From positions 2,666,001 to 2,730,000 of the forward strand of contig OZ007032.1 in NCBI GenBank assembly GCA_963931615.1: 64,000 nucleotides of DNA, written 5' to 3'. The notes below the pieces were generated by a model. That model had not been told where the DNA came from. It did not search any database and saw only the letters and a list, made by a program, of their open reading frames with translations. A program made the translations under genes and the position numbers. Every line of letters begins with the position of its first letter. The first letter of the stretch is position 1. The stretch comes from Coprenecus sp902388455. GTDB taxonomy: Bacteria; Bacteroidota; Bacteroidia; Bacteroidales; UBA932. Below are positions 9,028-17,818 of this stretch, one piece after another.

Positions 9028-10098
9028 ATGATTTTAGAAACACTTTCAAAGATCATTCATCCGGCGGCTGACAAGGACATCGTCTCCCTCGGTCTCGTCG
9101 AGGACATCAAGCTCTTCGACGGGAACGGGGCTGCCGTCGAACCCACGGATCCGCAGGCCGGAGAGAAGGCCGTGCTGGTCCGTTTCAAACTGGTCGTGCC
9201 CTCTCCTGACCCCCTCCTCTCCTCCATCAAGAAGCAGTGCGAGGAGGCCATGGCTGCCGAGTTTCCCCATGCCAAGATCTCCATCATCGAGCTGGTACGG
9301 GAGCGCAAGCCGACCAAGAAGACGGTCAACGACCTGGACGATACCCAGCTGCAGAATATCGGCAAGATCATAGCCATTGCTTCGGGCAAGGGCGGAGTGG
9401 GCAAGTCCACCGTTTCTGTCAATCTCGCCGTGGCCCTTTCCCTCAAAGGATACAGGGTGGGACTCGTGGATGCGGACGTCTACGGCCCCTCCATTCCCAA
9501 GATGACCGGAACCGAGGGCGAGGTTCCGTACATGGACGAGGAAAAGGATCTGATCGTCCCTCTCGAGAAATGGGGGATAAAGCTCCTGTCCATAGGCCAC
9601 TTGGTGGCTCCGGAGCAGGCCCTGATATGGCGCGGTCCCATGGCCAGCAACGCCATGAAACAGATCGTCATGCAGGTGGACTGGGGCGAGCTCGACTACC
9701 TGCTCATCGACCTGCCTCCCGGAACGGGCGACATCCACATCTCGATGGTCCACGACATCCCCCTGACCGGAGCTGTCATCGTCACCACTCCCCAGCAGGT
9801 GGCTATAGCCGACGTGATAAAGAGCATCAACATGTTCCGCCACAAGGACGTGAACGTGCCGATACTCGGACTGGTCGAGAACATGGCCTGGTTCACCCCC
9901 GCGGAGCATCCCGATGAGAAGTACTACATCTTCGGCAAGGACGGCGGCAGGAAGATGGCGGAGGAACTGAATATCCCGCTTCTGGGCAGCATTCCCATCT
10001 ACATGTCAGTAGAGGAGGGCGGAGACGCCGGCAGGCCCGCCGCATTCTCAGACGGTCCGGATGCCGCTGCCTTCGCTGCTGTTGCCGACAGACTGTAA
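9028..10098 (+). CDS. Mrp/NBP35/ApbC-family P-loop ATPase (Fe-S carrier type)
   Basis: A 356-residue protein with an N-terminal MIP18/DUF59-like domain (about 1-95) and a ParA/MinD-type ATPase domain. The deviant Walker A is GKGGVGKS at residues 120-127, followed by DADVYGPS and IDLPPGTGD. The family carries or inserts Fe-S clusters. The CxxC pair that bridges the cluster in E. coli Mrp, between ENM and IFG, is absent: the stretch here reads ENMAWFTPAEHPDEKYYIFG. I recall the same form in other Bacteroidota. The ECF sigma gene starts 15 nt after the stop. Confidence 0.88.
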   Translation: MILETLSKIIHPAADKDIVSLGLVEDIKLFDGNGAAVEPTDPQAGEKAVLVRFKLVVPSPDPLLSSIKKQCEEAMAAEFPHAKISIIELVRERKPTKKTVNDLDDTQLQNIGKIIAIASGKGGVGKSTVSVNLAVALSLKGYRVGLVDADVYGPSIPKMTGTEGEVPYMDEEKDLIVPLEKWGIKLLSIGHLVAPEQALIWRGPMASNAMKQIVMQVDWGELDYLLIDLPPGTGDIHISMVHDIPLTGAVIVTTPQQVAIADVIKSINMFRHKDVNVPILGLVENMAWFTPAEHPDEKYYIFGKDGGRKMAEELNIPLLGSIPIYMSVEEGGDAGRPAAFSDGPDAAAFAAVADRL

Positions 10099-10113
10099 AC
10101 TGCGGATCAGCTT

Positions 10114-10653
10114 ATGGCCAATATCGCAGAAGACATACGTAATGGAGACGGGAAGGCGTTCGAGATGTTCTACCGCCTGGAATACAACAATCTCGTACAC
10201 TTCATTACAAGTTATATCTGCGACAGCGAGAAGGCCCGCGACCTGGCCCAGGACGTCCTGTGCACGGTATGGGAGAAGCGCTGTTCCATACGGCCTGATT
10301 CGAATCTCCGCGCATGGGTCTTTACCATAGCCAGGAACCGGACCCTGAATTTTCTGAAGGAGAAGAAACTGTTTTCCGACCCTTCCCTTACTAGTGTTTT
10401 AGAAGAAAGGACAGCTGCCCTCGAGGACCCGTCAGTGGAACATCTGATAGACTCGCTGGAGCTGTCCTCTTTAATTAGGAAGACATTCGACTCCCTGCCT
10501 GACACCGCCAGGGACACCTTCCACATGAGCAGGCTCGACGGTATGACCAACAGGGAGATATCCGCGAAAAAGGGACTCAGCGTCAAGGCTGTGGAATATC
10601 ACATCAAGATCTCGCTGCGGCATTTCCGCAACAGGCTGAAAGAATATCTGTAG
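10114..10653 (+). CDS. ECF RNA polymerase sigma-70 factor
   Basis: A 179-residue ECF sigma factor with region 2 (about residues 20-85, DLAQDVLCTVWEKR) and a C-terminal region 4 helix-turn-helix (about 125-175, MTNREISAKKGLSVKAVEYH). It matches the Bacteroidota ECF group paired with FecR-type anti-sigma factors that control SusC/SusD loci. The FecR gene follows at once. The inferred role is switching on the susC-susD operon when the receptor signals through its N-terminal domain. Confidence 0.92.
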   Translation: MANIAEDIRNGDGKAFEMFYRLEYNNLVHFITSYICDSEKARDLAQDVLCTVWEKRCSIRPDSNLRAWVFTIARNRTLNFLKEKKLFSDPSLTSVLEERTAALEDPSVEHLIDSLELSSLIRKTFDSLPDTARDTFHMSRLDGMTNREISAKKGLSVKAVEYHIKISLRHFRNRLKEYL

Positions 10654-10733
10654 TGAAAAATTTTGAAAAATTTTTAGGATAGGGCAGGAGTTGATTGTAT
10701 TATATAGACAAGGAAAAGATTAGAGACCCGATT

Positions 10734-11600
10734 ATGGAAGAAAAGCTGGATAAGGAAAAACTGAGTAAATTCAATGCCGAGGTGTTCTCGACCATGCCGG
10801 ACGAGCCCTATCTGGGGCCTGTCCCGTCATTCGGCGGCAGGAGGCGGAAAACCCCTGCCGTGGACTGGTGTTTCCGTGCGGCGGCGGTTGTCCTGGCCGG
10901 TCTTTTCTGCTGGTCGCTGCTGAGGCCGGAGCCTCCCGTCGATCCGACTGTATTCACAGCCAGGGCGGCCGATGTATATACGGTGTCCAATGGTGTCAGG
11001 AGCCGTGTCGTCCTTCCAGATTCCTCCGTCGTCTGGCTCAACTGCGGCAGCGAGCTGCTCGTGGCCGATGATTATGAGAACGGCAACAGAGAGGTTGCCT
11101 TGCGCGGAGAAGGCTATTTTGACGTAAATTCCGACCCTTCGGACCCGTTCTATGTCCGCACCCCGGGAGGTCCTGCGGTCAGAGTCACCGGCACAGCCTT
11201 CAACCTTTCCTGCTATTCTCCGGACAGAGAGGTCAGGCTCACCCTGCTGAGGGGGTCTGTCCAGATGCTGACGGACGAAAACAGCACCCTTGCAGTGGAG
11301 GAAGGTTCCAGGATTACTGTCAAGGACGGACACGCCTATATCAACAGGACTCCTGACATAGAAGGGGATATTGCCTGGACGAAGGGCACCCTGCATTTCG
11401 ACAACACTCCGATGCCGGAGGTCCTGGAATCGCTGGAACGCTGGTACGGGGTGGAGATAACTGTCAGTGACAGTTCCATATACAACAATTTCTTCACTGC
11501 AGATTTCCGCTCCGAGTCCATCACCCGCGTTCTGGAGCTCCTGGCCATCACCTGCGACATAGTCTATGCCGTGGACGGAAATATGATAACCCTCGGTTAA
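10734..11600 (+). CDS. FecR-family anti-sigma factor
   Basis: A 288-residue inner-membrane anti-sigma factor. It has a short cytoplasmic N-terminus, one membrane segment at about residues 45-63, a FecR beta-helical domain (about 80-175, with GEGYFDV and VTGTAFNLSCY) and a C-terminal DUF4974-like domain that contacts the receptor's signalling domain. It holds the upstream ECF sigma until the SusC protein reports substrate. I chose the ATG at 10734; the frame is open from a TTG at 10695, which would add 13 residues. Confidence 0.9.
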   Translation: MEEKLDKEKLSKFNAEVFSTMPDEPYLGPVPSFGGRRRKTPAVDWCFRAAAVVLAGLFCWSLLRPEPPVDPTVFTARAADVYTVSNGVRSRVVLPDSSVVWLNCGSELLVADDYENGNREVALRGEGYFDVNSDPSDPFYVRTPGGPAVRVTGTAFNLSCYSPDREVRLTLLRGSVQMLTDENSTLAVEEGSRITVKDGHAYINRTPDIEGDIAWTKGTLHFDNTPMPEVLESLERWYGVEITVSDSSIYNNFFTADFRSESITRVLELLAITCDIVYAVDGNMITLG

Positions 11601-11634
11601 ATTTTCTTTAGGGTAGTCCGGTGAAATATTGTAA

Positions 11635-11660
11635 TTATTGTAGTCAGATGACTATAATAA
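11635..11660. promoter_or_regulatory. 26-bp palindrome before susC
   Basis: Arms TTATTGTAGTCA (11635-11646) and TGACTATAATAA (11649-11660) pair at 11 of 12 positions around a 2-nt centre. The site ends 15 nt before the SusC start codon. No TAnnTTTG element is seen in this 75-nt gap, which would fit an ECF-driven promoter. The palindrome could be an operator or a leader-RNA hairpin. Confidence 0.5.
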
Positions 11661-11675
11661 CCAATATTAACCGAG

Positions 11676-14600
11676 ATGAAATCTACACCAGTTAAGTTTT
11701 TGCCGGCGCTTTTAATTACGCTGATGCTGTCACTGGCATCGGCCTCGGCGCAGCAGACCTATGAGGTGAACTGCAGTAACCTCAGACTTTCAGAAGTCCT
11801 CAAGGAAGTTACCCGGGAGACCGGTTACAACTTCGTTTACAGCAACAGTTCTGTGGATGTCTCCCAGACAGTTACAGTTAACGTCAGCAGCCAGGACATC
11901 AATGAGGTCCTCGAAGCGGTCTTCGAGGGGACCGGTATTACCTGGACGCTGATGGATAAGCAGGTAGCCCTGCATCAGGAACCTTCTCCTCAGGCTCAGG
12001 AGGCCTCACCTCAGAAGGACGGCACCCGGCAGGGTGTCCGGATAATCCGCGGTCAGGTCCTGGAAGGCGAGGACCTGCCGCTGCCCGGAGCGGATGTCAT
12101 AGTGAAAGGTACATTCACGGGAGTATATACCGATGCTGACGGCTACTATGAGATAGAGGTGCCGGACAATCCGGAGGTGACTCTGGTGTTCAACTTCTTC
12201 GGCATGAGATCAAGGGAAGAACAGGTAGGTTCCCGCGACAGAATAAACGTAATCCTTCTTCCGGATGTCGAGATGCTGGATGCGGTAGTGGTTACCGGTT
12301 ATCAGACCATCTCCAAGGAGAGGGCTACAGGAGCCTTCGCCAAAGTCAATTCCGAACAGTTCGAGACCCAGCGTATATCAAATGTCAGCACCATGCTGGA
12401 AGGACGTGTCGCAGGTCTGACCGACGGGCAGATAAGGGGTGTCACATCCATGAACGGTCTGACTACCCCGCTCTACGTTATCGATGGCTTTCCGGTAGAG
12501 AAGACCACCAATGACGGCTACGGCAACTGGGTGGAGAGCGTGCCCGATATCAACCCAGAGGACATCCAGAGCATTACTGTCCTGAAGGATGCTGCCGCCG
12601 CTTCCATCTACGGAGCCCGTGCGGCGAACGGAGTGGTGGTCATCACTACCAAGAGGGCGCAGAAAGGCCAGATGAATGTGTCCTTCTCCGCCACATTGTC
12701 ACTTCAGCCTTATTCCACTTACGCCGATAAGTACCTGGCCGATGCCGCCACTATGGTGGAACTTGAGCGCGAGTGGGCTGCCCAGAACCCTGACCTGCAG
12801 GGAGCCGGAGCAGCGGCATACGCCCAGGGACTGCTGGATGACAACACCTTCACCACACAGGGTATCCGCGCCCTGCTCCGCGGCTATGCAGGACAGATGA
12901 CTCAGTCGGAGGTGGACGCACAGCTCGCGGCTCTTGCGGCTATGGGATACAGTTACTATGATGACATCGAGCGTTACGGCGCCCGCAACCCTTTCAGCCA
13001 GCAGTACAACCTCTCGTTCGGAAGGGGCAGCGAGAAGAATACGTTCAATGCCTCCATCACCTACCGCAACAACCTGGGAAGCGACAAATACACCGATAAT
13101 GACGATATCGGCATCAACATTCAGAATACCACTCAGATAACCAAGTGGCTCACCCTGGATGTGGGTACCTATCTCAATTACGGCAGCGGCAGTACCCAGA
13201 GCTTCAGCCTCTTCTCGCCCGGATATACCTACATGCCCTACGACCGCCTTGTGAACGGGGACGGCTCGTACTATACCAACCGTCAGGAAGACAGGTACTC
13301 AGCATACAATATGAGTATCCTGAACTCGAACGGTCTGTATAACCTCGACATCACTCCCCTCGACGAGACAGGCATGAACTTGACGAAGCAGAAGAATTTC
13401 AGCAACCGTACATACGCCCGCCTGTCGATTAAGTTCACCGACTGGCTGAAGTACACCGCCTCGTTCCAGTATGAGTATGCCAATTACGCTACGGAGCAGC
13501 TGCGCAGCAAGGACTCCTACGATGTCCGCAATACGGTCAATACATACGCTTCCTCCAACGGAGACGGAACGGCAACCTTCAACATTCCTTACGGAAACAT
13601 TTACTTCACTTCAAACAATATTACCAGAGCGTACAACTTCCGTCAGCAGCTGGATTTCAACAAAACTTTCGCCGATAAGCACGAGGTGACAGTGCTGGTG
13701 GGAACCGAGACCAGGGAGAACAAGAACAATTACGAGAACCGCACTCTCTACAACTACGACCCGGATCTGATGACCTATTCCCTGATCGACCAGGTCGCTC
13801 TGAGTTCCATGGGCAGAATCTGGGGCTGGGGCAGCTTTACTAATCATAATGCGGCATATCTCCTGGAGCTGGTCAACCGCTACGTATCGTTCTACGGCAA
13901 TGCGGCCTACACCTACGACGGCCGGTACACCGTGAGCGGAAGTATCCGCTGGGACAAGACCAACCTCTTCTCCACCGGCTCGAAATACCAGAAACGTCCC
14001 ATCTGGTCCGTGGGAGCCAGTTGGAACATCGACCGCGAGGAATTCATGCAGGGTGCGGACTGGGTCGATATGCTCAAGCTGCGTTTCAGCTACGGTATCG
14101 GCGGTAACATCGCGAAGAACTCCGCCCCGTATATGACGGCCTATTTCGGCAGCAACCAGCATGTAGGCGGTATTTCCGGAACCATTCAGAGCCGCCCGAA
14201 TCCCAACCTGAGATGGGAGAAGACAGCCACCACCAACGTCGGAGTGGACTTTTCCCTGCTGGGCAACAGGTTGAGCGGTACTGTGGAGTACTATTATAAA
14301 AACGGTACAGATCTTCTGGCCAATACCAACGGCGTGCCGACCGAGGGCTGGGGCTACAGCACCTACACCATCAACAACGGAGAGATGGTCAACGAAGGCT
14401 TTGAGATCTCCCTGAACGGTACGGCGGTCAGCACCAGTGACTGGAGATTTGACATAGGCGCTATCTTCAGCTACAACAGGAATGAGGTGACCTACGTCAA
14501 TGTGGAGGCCCCGGTGTCCTACCTCCTGATTGATCATCCTACGGCATATCCCCGCATCGGAAATCCCTACAACGCCATTTACGGCTACCAGTGGGCAGGT

Positions 14601-15182
14601 CTGAGCGAGCAGGGAACCCCTCAGCTCTACGACCGTAACGGAGAACTGTACGACGACATGACCCCGTCCGATATCGAGGACCTGCTCTATTTCGGAACGA
14701 CAGTGCCTGTTTACAGCGGTGCGCTTAACCTCAATCTCAGGTGGCGCAACTGGGAACTTGCGGCTCAGTTCCTCTTCGAGGGCGGGCACAAGATGCGCAA
14801 TACCAGCATTCCGTTCATCGACGGCAGCATAGCCCCTGTAAGCAACCGTATATCCGACCGCTGGCAGCAGCCCGGTGACGAGGCCCACACAGACGTGCCC
14901 CGCTACATCTCTTCCGAGAGCCCGCTGTACAACTACAACTACTACACCATGTATGCCCGGTCTTCCGTCAATATCATAGATGCTTCCAACCTGTCGCTGA
15001 ACAACCTGTCACTCACCTACAGGCTGCCCTCCGGCGCATGCAGCAAGCTGGCAATGAAGAGCGCGCGCATCATGCTGGCAGCGGAGAACCTCTTCATGAT
15101 AGCGGCAAGTCCCGAGGCCAAATACCTGCTGGGAGGCTACAACAAGCCGACCTTCATTCTCGGCCTTTATTTGAATTTCTAA
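11676..15182 (+). CDS. SusC/RagA-family TonB-linked outer membrane receptor with STN domain
   Basis: A 1168-residue outer-membrane transporter. A signal peptide (about 1-26, ending SASAQ) leads into a secretin/TonB N-terminal (STN) signalling domain (about 30-95). Next is a carboxypeptidase-regulatory-like domain (about 120-205, GADVIVKGTFTGVYTDADGYY), then a TonB box region, plug (about 215-330, SIYGARAANGVVVITTK) and a 22-strand barrel ending LYLNF. The STN domain makes it a transducer that signals to the FecR/ECF pair just upstream. With SusD it imports a ligand too large for porins. The ligand is unknown: no glycan-degrading gene is in the operon, and thiol-redox genes follow. Confidence 0.95.
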   Translation: MKSTPVKFLPALLITLMLSLASASAQQTYEVNCSNLRLSEVLKEVTRETGYNFVYSNSSVDVSQTVTVNVSSQDINEVLEAVFEGTGITWTLMDKQVALHQEPSPQAQEASPQKDGTRQGVRIIRGQVLEGEDLPLPGADVIVKGTFTGVYTDADGYYEIEVPDNPEVTLVFNFFGMRSREEQVGSRDRINVILLPDVEMLDAVVVTGYQTISKERATGAFAKVNSEQFETQRISNVSTMLEGRVAGLTDGQIRGVTSMNGLTTPLYVIDGFPVEKTTNDGYGNWVESVPDINPEDIQSITVLKDAAAASIYGARAANGVVVITTKRAQKGQMNVSFSATLSLQPYSTYADKYLADAATMVELEREWAAQNPDLQGAGAAAYAQGLLDDNTFTTQGIRALLRGYAGQMTQSEVDAQLAALAAMGYSYYDDIERYGARNPFSQQYNLSFGRGSEKNTFNASITYRNNLGSDKYTDNDDIGINIQNTTQITKWLTLDVGTYLNYGSGSTQSFSLFSPGYTYMPYDRLVNGDGSYYTNRQEDRYSAYNMSILNSNGLYNLDITPLDETGMNLTKQKNFSNRTYARLSIKFTDWLKYTASFQYEYANYATEQLRSKDSYDVRNTVNTYASSNGDGTATFNIPYGNIYFTSNNITRAYNFRQQLDFNKTFADKHEVTVLVGTETRENKNNYENRTLYNYDPDLMTYSLIDQVALSSMGRIWGWGSFTNHNAAYLLELVNRYVSFYGNAAYTYDGRYTVSGSIRWDKTNLFSTGSKYQKRPIWSVGASWNIDREEFMQGADWVDMLKLRFSYGIGGNIAKNSAPYMTAYFGSNQHVGGISGTIQSRPNPNLRWEKTATTNVGVDFSLLGNRLSGTVEYYYKNGTDLLANTNGVPTEGWGYSTYTINNGEMVNEGFEISLNGTAVSTSDWRFDIGAIFSYNRNEVTYVNVEAPVSYLLIDHPTAYPRIGNPYNAIYGYQWAGLSEQGTPQLYDRNGELYDDMTPSDIEDLLYFGTTVPVYSGALNLNLRWRNWELAAQFLFEGGHKMRNTSIPFIDGSIAPVSNRISDRWQQPGDEAHTDVPRYISSESPLYNYNYYTMYARSSVNIIDASNLSLNNLSLTYRLPSGACSKLAMKSARIMLAAENLFMIAASPEAKYLLGGYNKPTFILGLYLNF

Positions 15183-15202
15183 CGTAGATAAAAATGATAC
15201 TT

Positions 15203-16612
15203 ATGAAAAAGTTTCTGTACATATTCATCATAGCATGCCTTCCGGTCTTCTCGTCATGCGACGATTACCTGAATATCGTTCCTAAGGGAGAGAAGATACC
15301 CACTACGCTTGCAGACTTCGAGTCACTGCTGCGTGACGAGTACACCATCGGACAGACTCCCGTCAGCAACGCCCTTTATCTGCTGAATGACTACTATGTG
15401 ACCGTCTCCAATCTCAACAGTCCCACCCTTACCCGGGCCAACTACATGTGGGATGAGTCGGCCGACCGTATCATGCTGAACAACTCGGATGAGGGTACAT
15501 ATTACCAGATGTATGCCGCCATATCTTCCTGCAACCTTATCATTGAGAATGCTCCCACAGCGACTGAGGCGACCGATGCCGAGAGAGCTGAGGTGATAGC
15601 TTATGCAAAGGTCATCCGTTCCCTCTGCTATTATGTGTTGGTCAATTACTATGCCGATACATATGAGGCTGCCACTGCAGGTGAAAAACTTAGTGTGCCT
15701 CTCATTGTCAGTTCGGTAATCGATGCTCCCAGTGAGCAGGTGACCATACAGGAGATGTATGACTTCATCATCCAGGGAGTGGAGGAAGCCATAGACGGAG
15801 GTCTGCCCGAGGAGTCCATGACGGTGATACATCCGAACCTTGGTGCAGCCTACGCTCTCCTGGCCCGTGTCTACCTCCAGATGCAGGACTATACCAAGGC
15901 TCTGGAGTATGCGGAGCTTGCTCTGGGCCAGAACAGCGCTCTTTACGACTGGAATGCTTATTATGACGACCATATCGCCGCCATAGAGAATCCCGACGAC
16001 TATACAGGCCTGCCTACCCCGACAGATTATTCCTACGTGGAGAATTACTATTTCCGCTGCGGCAACGGTTCTCCGAACTATACCACCAACGAACTGGATA
16101 TTCCGGTCTGGAGGGCGGAGCGTTTCGAGAAAGGAGACGCCAAGTTCATGTCCCGCTGGAAATACCGCTCCGAGAATCAGGATACCTACTATGACGGAGT
16201 GGGTAACGGATATTTCAACTGGGGCGGACTCACTACCTGCGAGGTGTACCTCATCAAGGCCGAGTGTCTGGCCCGAGGAGGAGATATTCCCGGAGCAATG
16301 GACGTGCTCAACACCGTGCGTCAGACCCGTATCCGTCCGGATGTGTACGCGCCTCTGACCGCAGCAGACCTTGAGGAGGCCATTAGCCTTATCCGCCGGA
16401 CCAAGGACAACGAGCTGATTTTCTCCATCGTGCCCTTCGCCGACGCCCGCCGCTTCAACGCCGAGGGTACCTACGCCCGTACCCTGACCAAGGAATACGA
16501 CGGCCGGACCTATACCCTCAGCCCCGGCTCTCATTTATGGACCATGCCATTCCCGGCCGGAGCCATCAACAACCCCGGAAACGGCACCATTACGCAGAAT
16601 GTAGACAGATAA
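15203..16612 (+). CDS. SusD/RagB-family surface lipoprotein
   Basis: A 469-residue lipoprotein with lipobox FSSC and lipidated Cys19, followed by DDYL. The body is the TPR-rich SusD fold (NLIIENAPTA, VIRSLCYYVLVNYYADT, and the C-terminal RRTKDNELIFSIVPFADARRFN). It caps the SusC barrel and binds ligand at the cell surface. The susC stop lies 20 nt upstream. An in-frame ATG at 15194 would add three residues; 15203 gives a cleaner lipoprotein signal. Confidence 0.94.
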   Translation: MKKFLYIFIIACLPVFSSCDDYLNIVPKGEKIPTTLADFESLLRDEYTIGQTPVSNALYLLNDYYVTVSNLNSPTLTRANYMWDESADRIMLNNSDEGTYYQMYAAISSCNLIIENAPTATEATDAERAEVIAYAKVIRSLCYYVLVNYYADTYEAATAGEKLSVPLIVSSVIDAPSEQVTIQEMYDFIIQGVEEAIDGGLPEESMTVIHPNLGAAYALLARVYLQMQDYTKALEYAELALGQNSALYDWNAYYDDHIAAIENPDDYTGLPTPTDYSYVENYYFRCGNGSPNYTTNELDIPVWRAERFEKGDAKFMSRWKYRSENQDTYYDGVGNGYFNWGGLTTCEVYLIKAECLARGGDIPGAMDVLNTVRQTRIRPDVYAPLTAADLEEAISLIRRTKDNELIFSIVPFADARRFNAEGTYARTLTKEYDGRTYTLSPGSHLWTMPFPAGAINNPGNGTITQNVDR

Positions 16613-16629
16613 CATAAAATCAATGTAAA

Positions 16630-17811
16630 ATGAAAAGTAATCTTTTTAAACTGGTTCTCCTCTTCGCATCTGTCGCAGCTGTCTCGGCATGCGGCCCGAA
16701 GGCGCCCAAGGGCGGTTACATCATCAAAGGCTCAGTCGAGGGTATCCCCGACAATGCGGTCGTTCAGCTTATACCTGTCGCTCACGAGGTGATGGATCCT
16801 CTGGCGGAGGCAACCGTAACGGACGGTAAGTTTACTTTCACCGGTATCGTGGAGCAGCCTACGGCCGTATCGCTGATAGTGAAGGATGCCTACGGCTACC
16901 GCAATCTCATGGTGGAAAATACCAAAATGGAGATATCGGGCTCAGTGTCATCCTCTGCCGGCGCTGACGGCACGGCAAGTTATGGACTGGGAACTCTCAA
17001 GGTGACCGGCTCTCCTATGAGTGACCGTTACTATGAGCTCATGCAGGTCCGCTACGGCATGGATTCGGTTTTCAGTGCCAATCAGCGCAGGCATGCAGAG
17101 ATAATCGCTGCCATCGGAGAGGCAAAGGGAAAGGGCGATACCAGGAAGGTCGAGGAACTCATGAACAGCAAGGCAGGAAAAGCAATGCTGGCAGACGAGC
17201 ATAAGTTCTTCAGCACCTTGGATTCCTTGTACAACAAGACTTTCATGGACAACAAGGACTCTTTCTGGGCACCCCTGATGATGATATCCCTGACGACATA
17301 TCTGTCCGAGGACATGCGTCCCGTATATGAGGCTTTCAGCCAGGAGGCTAAGGATTCCTATTATGGAAAGATGGTGCGTGCCGAACTGTATCCCGCCGGA
17401 ATGATAGGTGAGAAGGTGCCCGACTTCACCGTCAAGGACGCTTCCGGAAAGGAATATTCCCTTGCGCAGCTCAGTGAGGGCAAGAAATACATCCTGATCG
17501 ATTTCTGGGCATCGTGGTGCGCCCCCTGCCGCAGGGAGATACCCAACCTCAGGAATCTCTATGCCAAGTACGGCTCCAGAGGCTTCCAGATTATAAGCAT
17601 CTCCAGAGACAAAAATGCGGAGGACTGGAAGAAAGCCATCGAGGATGAGCAGCTTACATGGCCCAACTTCCTCGATGAGTCCAACATCGCCAAGCTCTAC
17701 AAGGTGAGGGCCATCCCTACGATGTACCTTGTGGATGCCGACGGCCGTATCGTGGCTGAGAATGTCCGTGGAGAGGCTCTGGCTGAGAAAGTAGCCGAAC
17801 TGTTCAAATAA
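16630..17811 (+). CDS. TlpA-like thioredoxin-fold lipoprotein with DUF4369 domain
   Basis: A 393-residue lipoprotein (lipobox ending at Cys21, VSACG). Residues about 30-130 look like the DUF4369 beta-domain common in Bacteroidota TlpA relatives. A helical linker follows, and the C-terminal AhpC/TlpA thioredoxin domain carries WASWCAPC with Cys297 and Cys300. It would be a periplasmic thiol reductase. It sits between susD and dsbD, so DsbD is its likely electron donor. Similar proteins are often attached to peptide-type SusCD loci. Confidence 0.92.
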   Translation: MKSNLFKLVLLFASVAAVSACGPKAPKGGYIIKGSVEGIPDNAVVQLIPVAHEVMDPLAEATVTDGKFTFTGIVEQPTAVSLIVKDAYGYRNLMVENTKMEISGSVSSSAGADGTASYGLGTLKVTGSPMSDRYYELMQVRYGMDSVFSANQRRHAEIIAAIGEAKGKGDTRKVEELMNSKAGKAMLADEHKFFSTLDSLYNKTFMDNKDSFWAPLMMISLTTYLSEDMRPVYEAFSQEAKDSYYGKMVRAELYPAGMIGEKVPDFTVKDASGKEYSLAQLSEGKKYILIDFWASWCAPCRREIPNLRNLYAKYGSRGFQIISISRDKNAEDWKKAIEDEQLTWPNFLDESNIAKLYKVRAIPTMYLVDADGRIVAENVRGEALAEKVAELFK

Positions 17812-17818
17812 ATTGACT

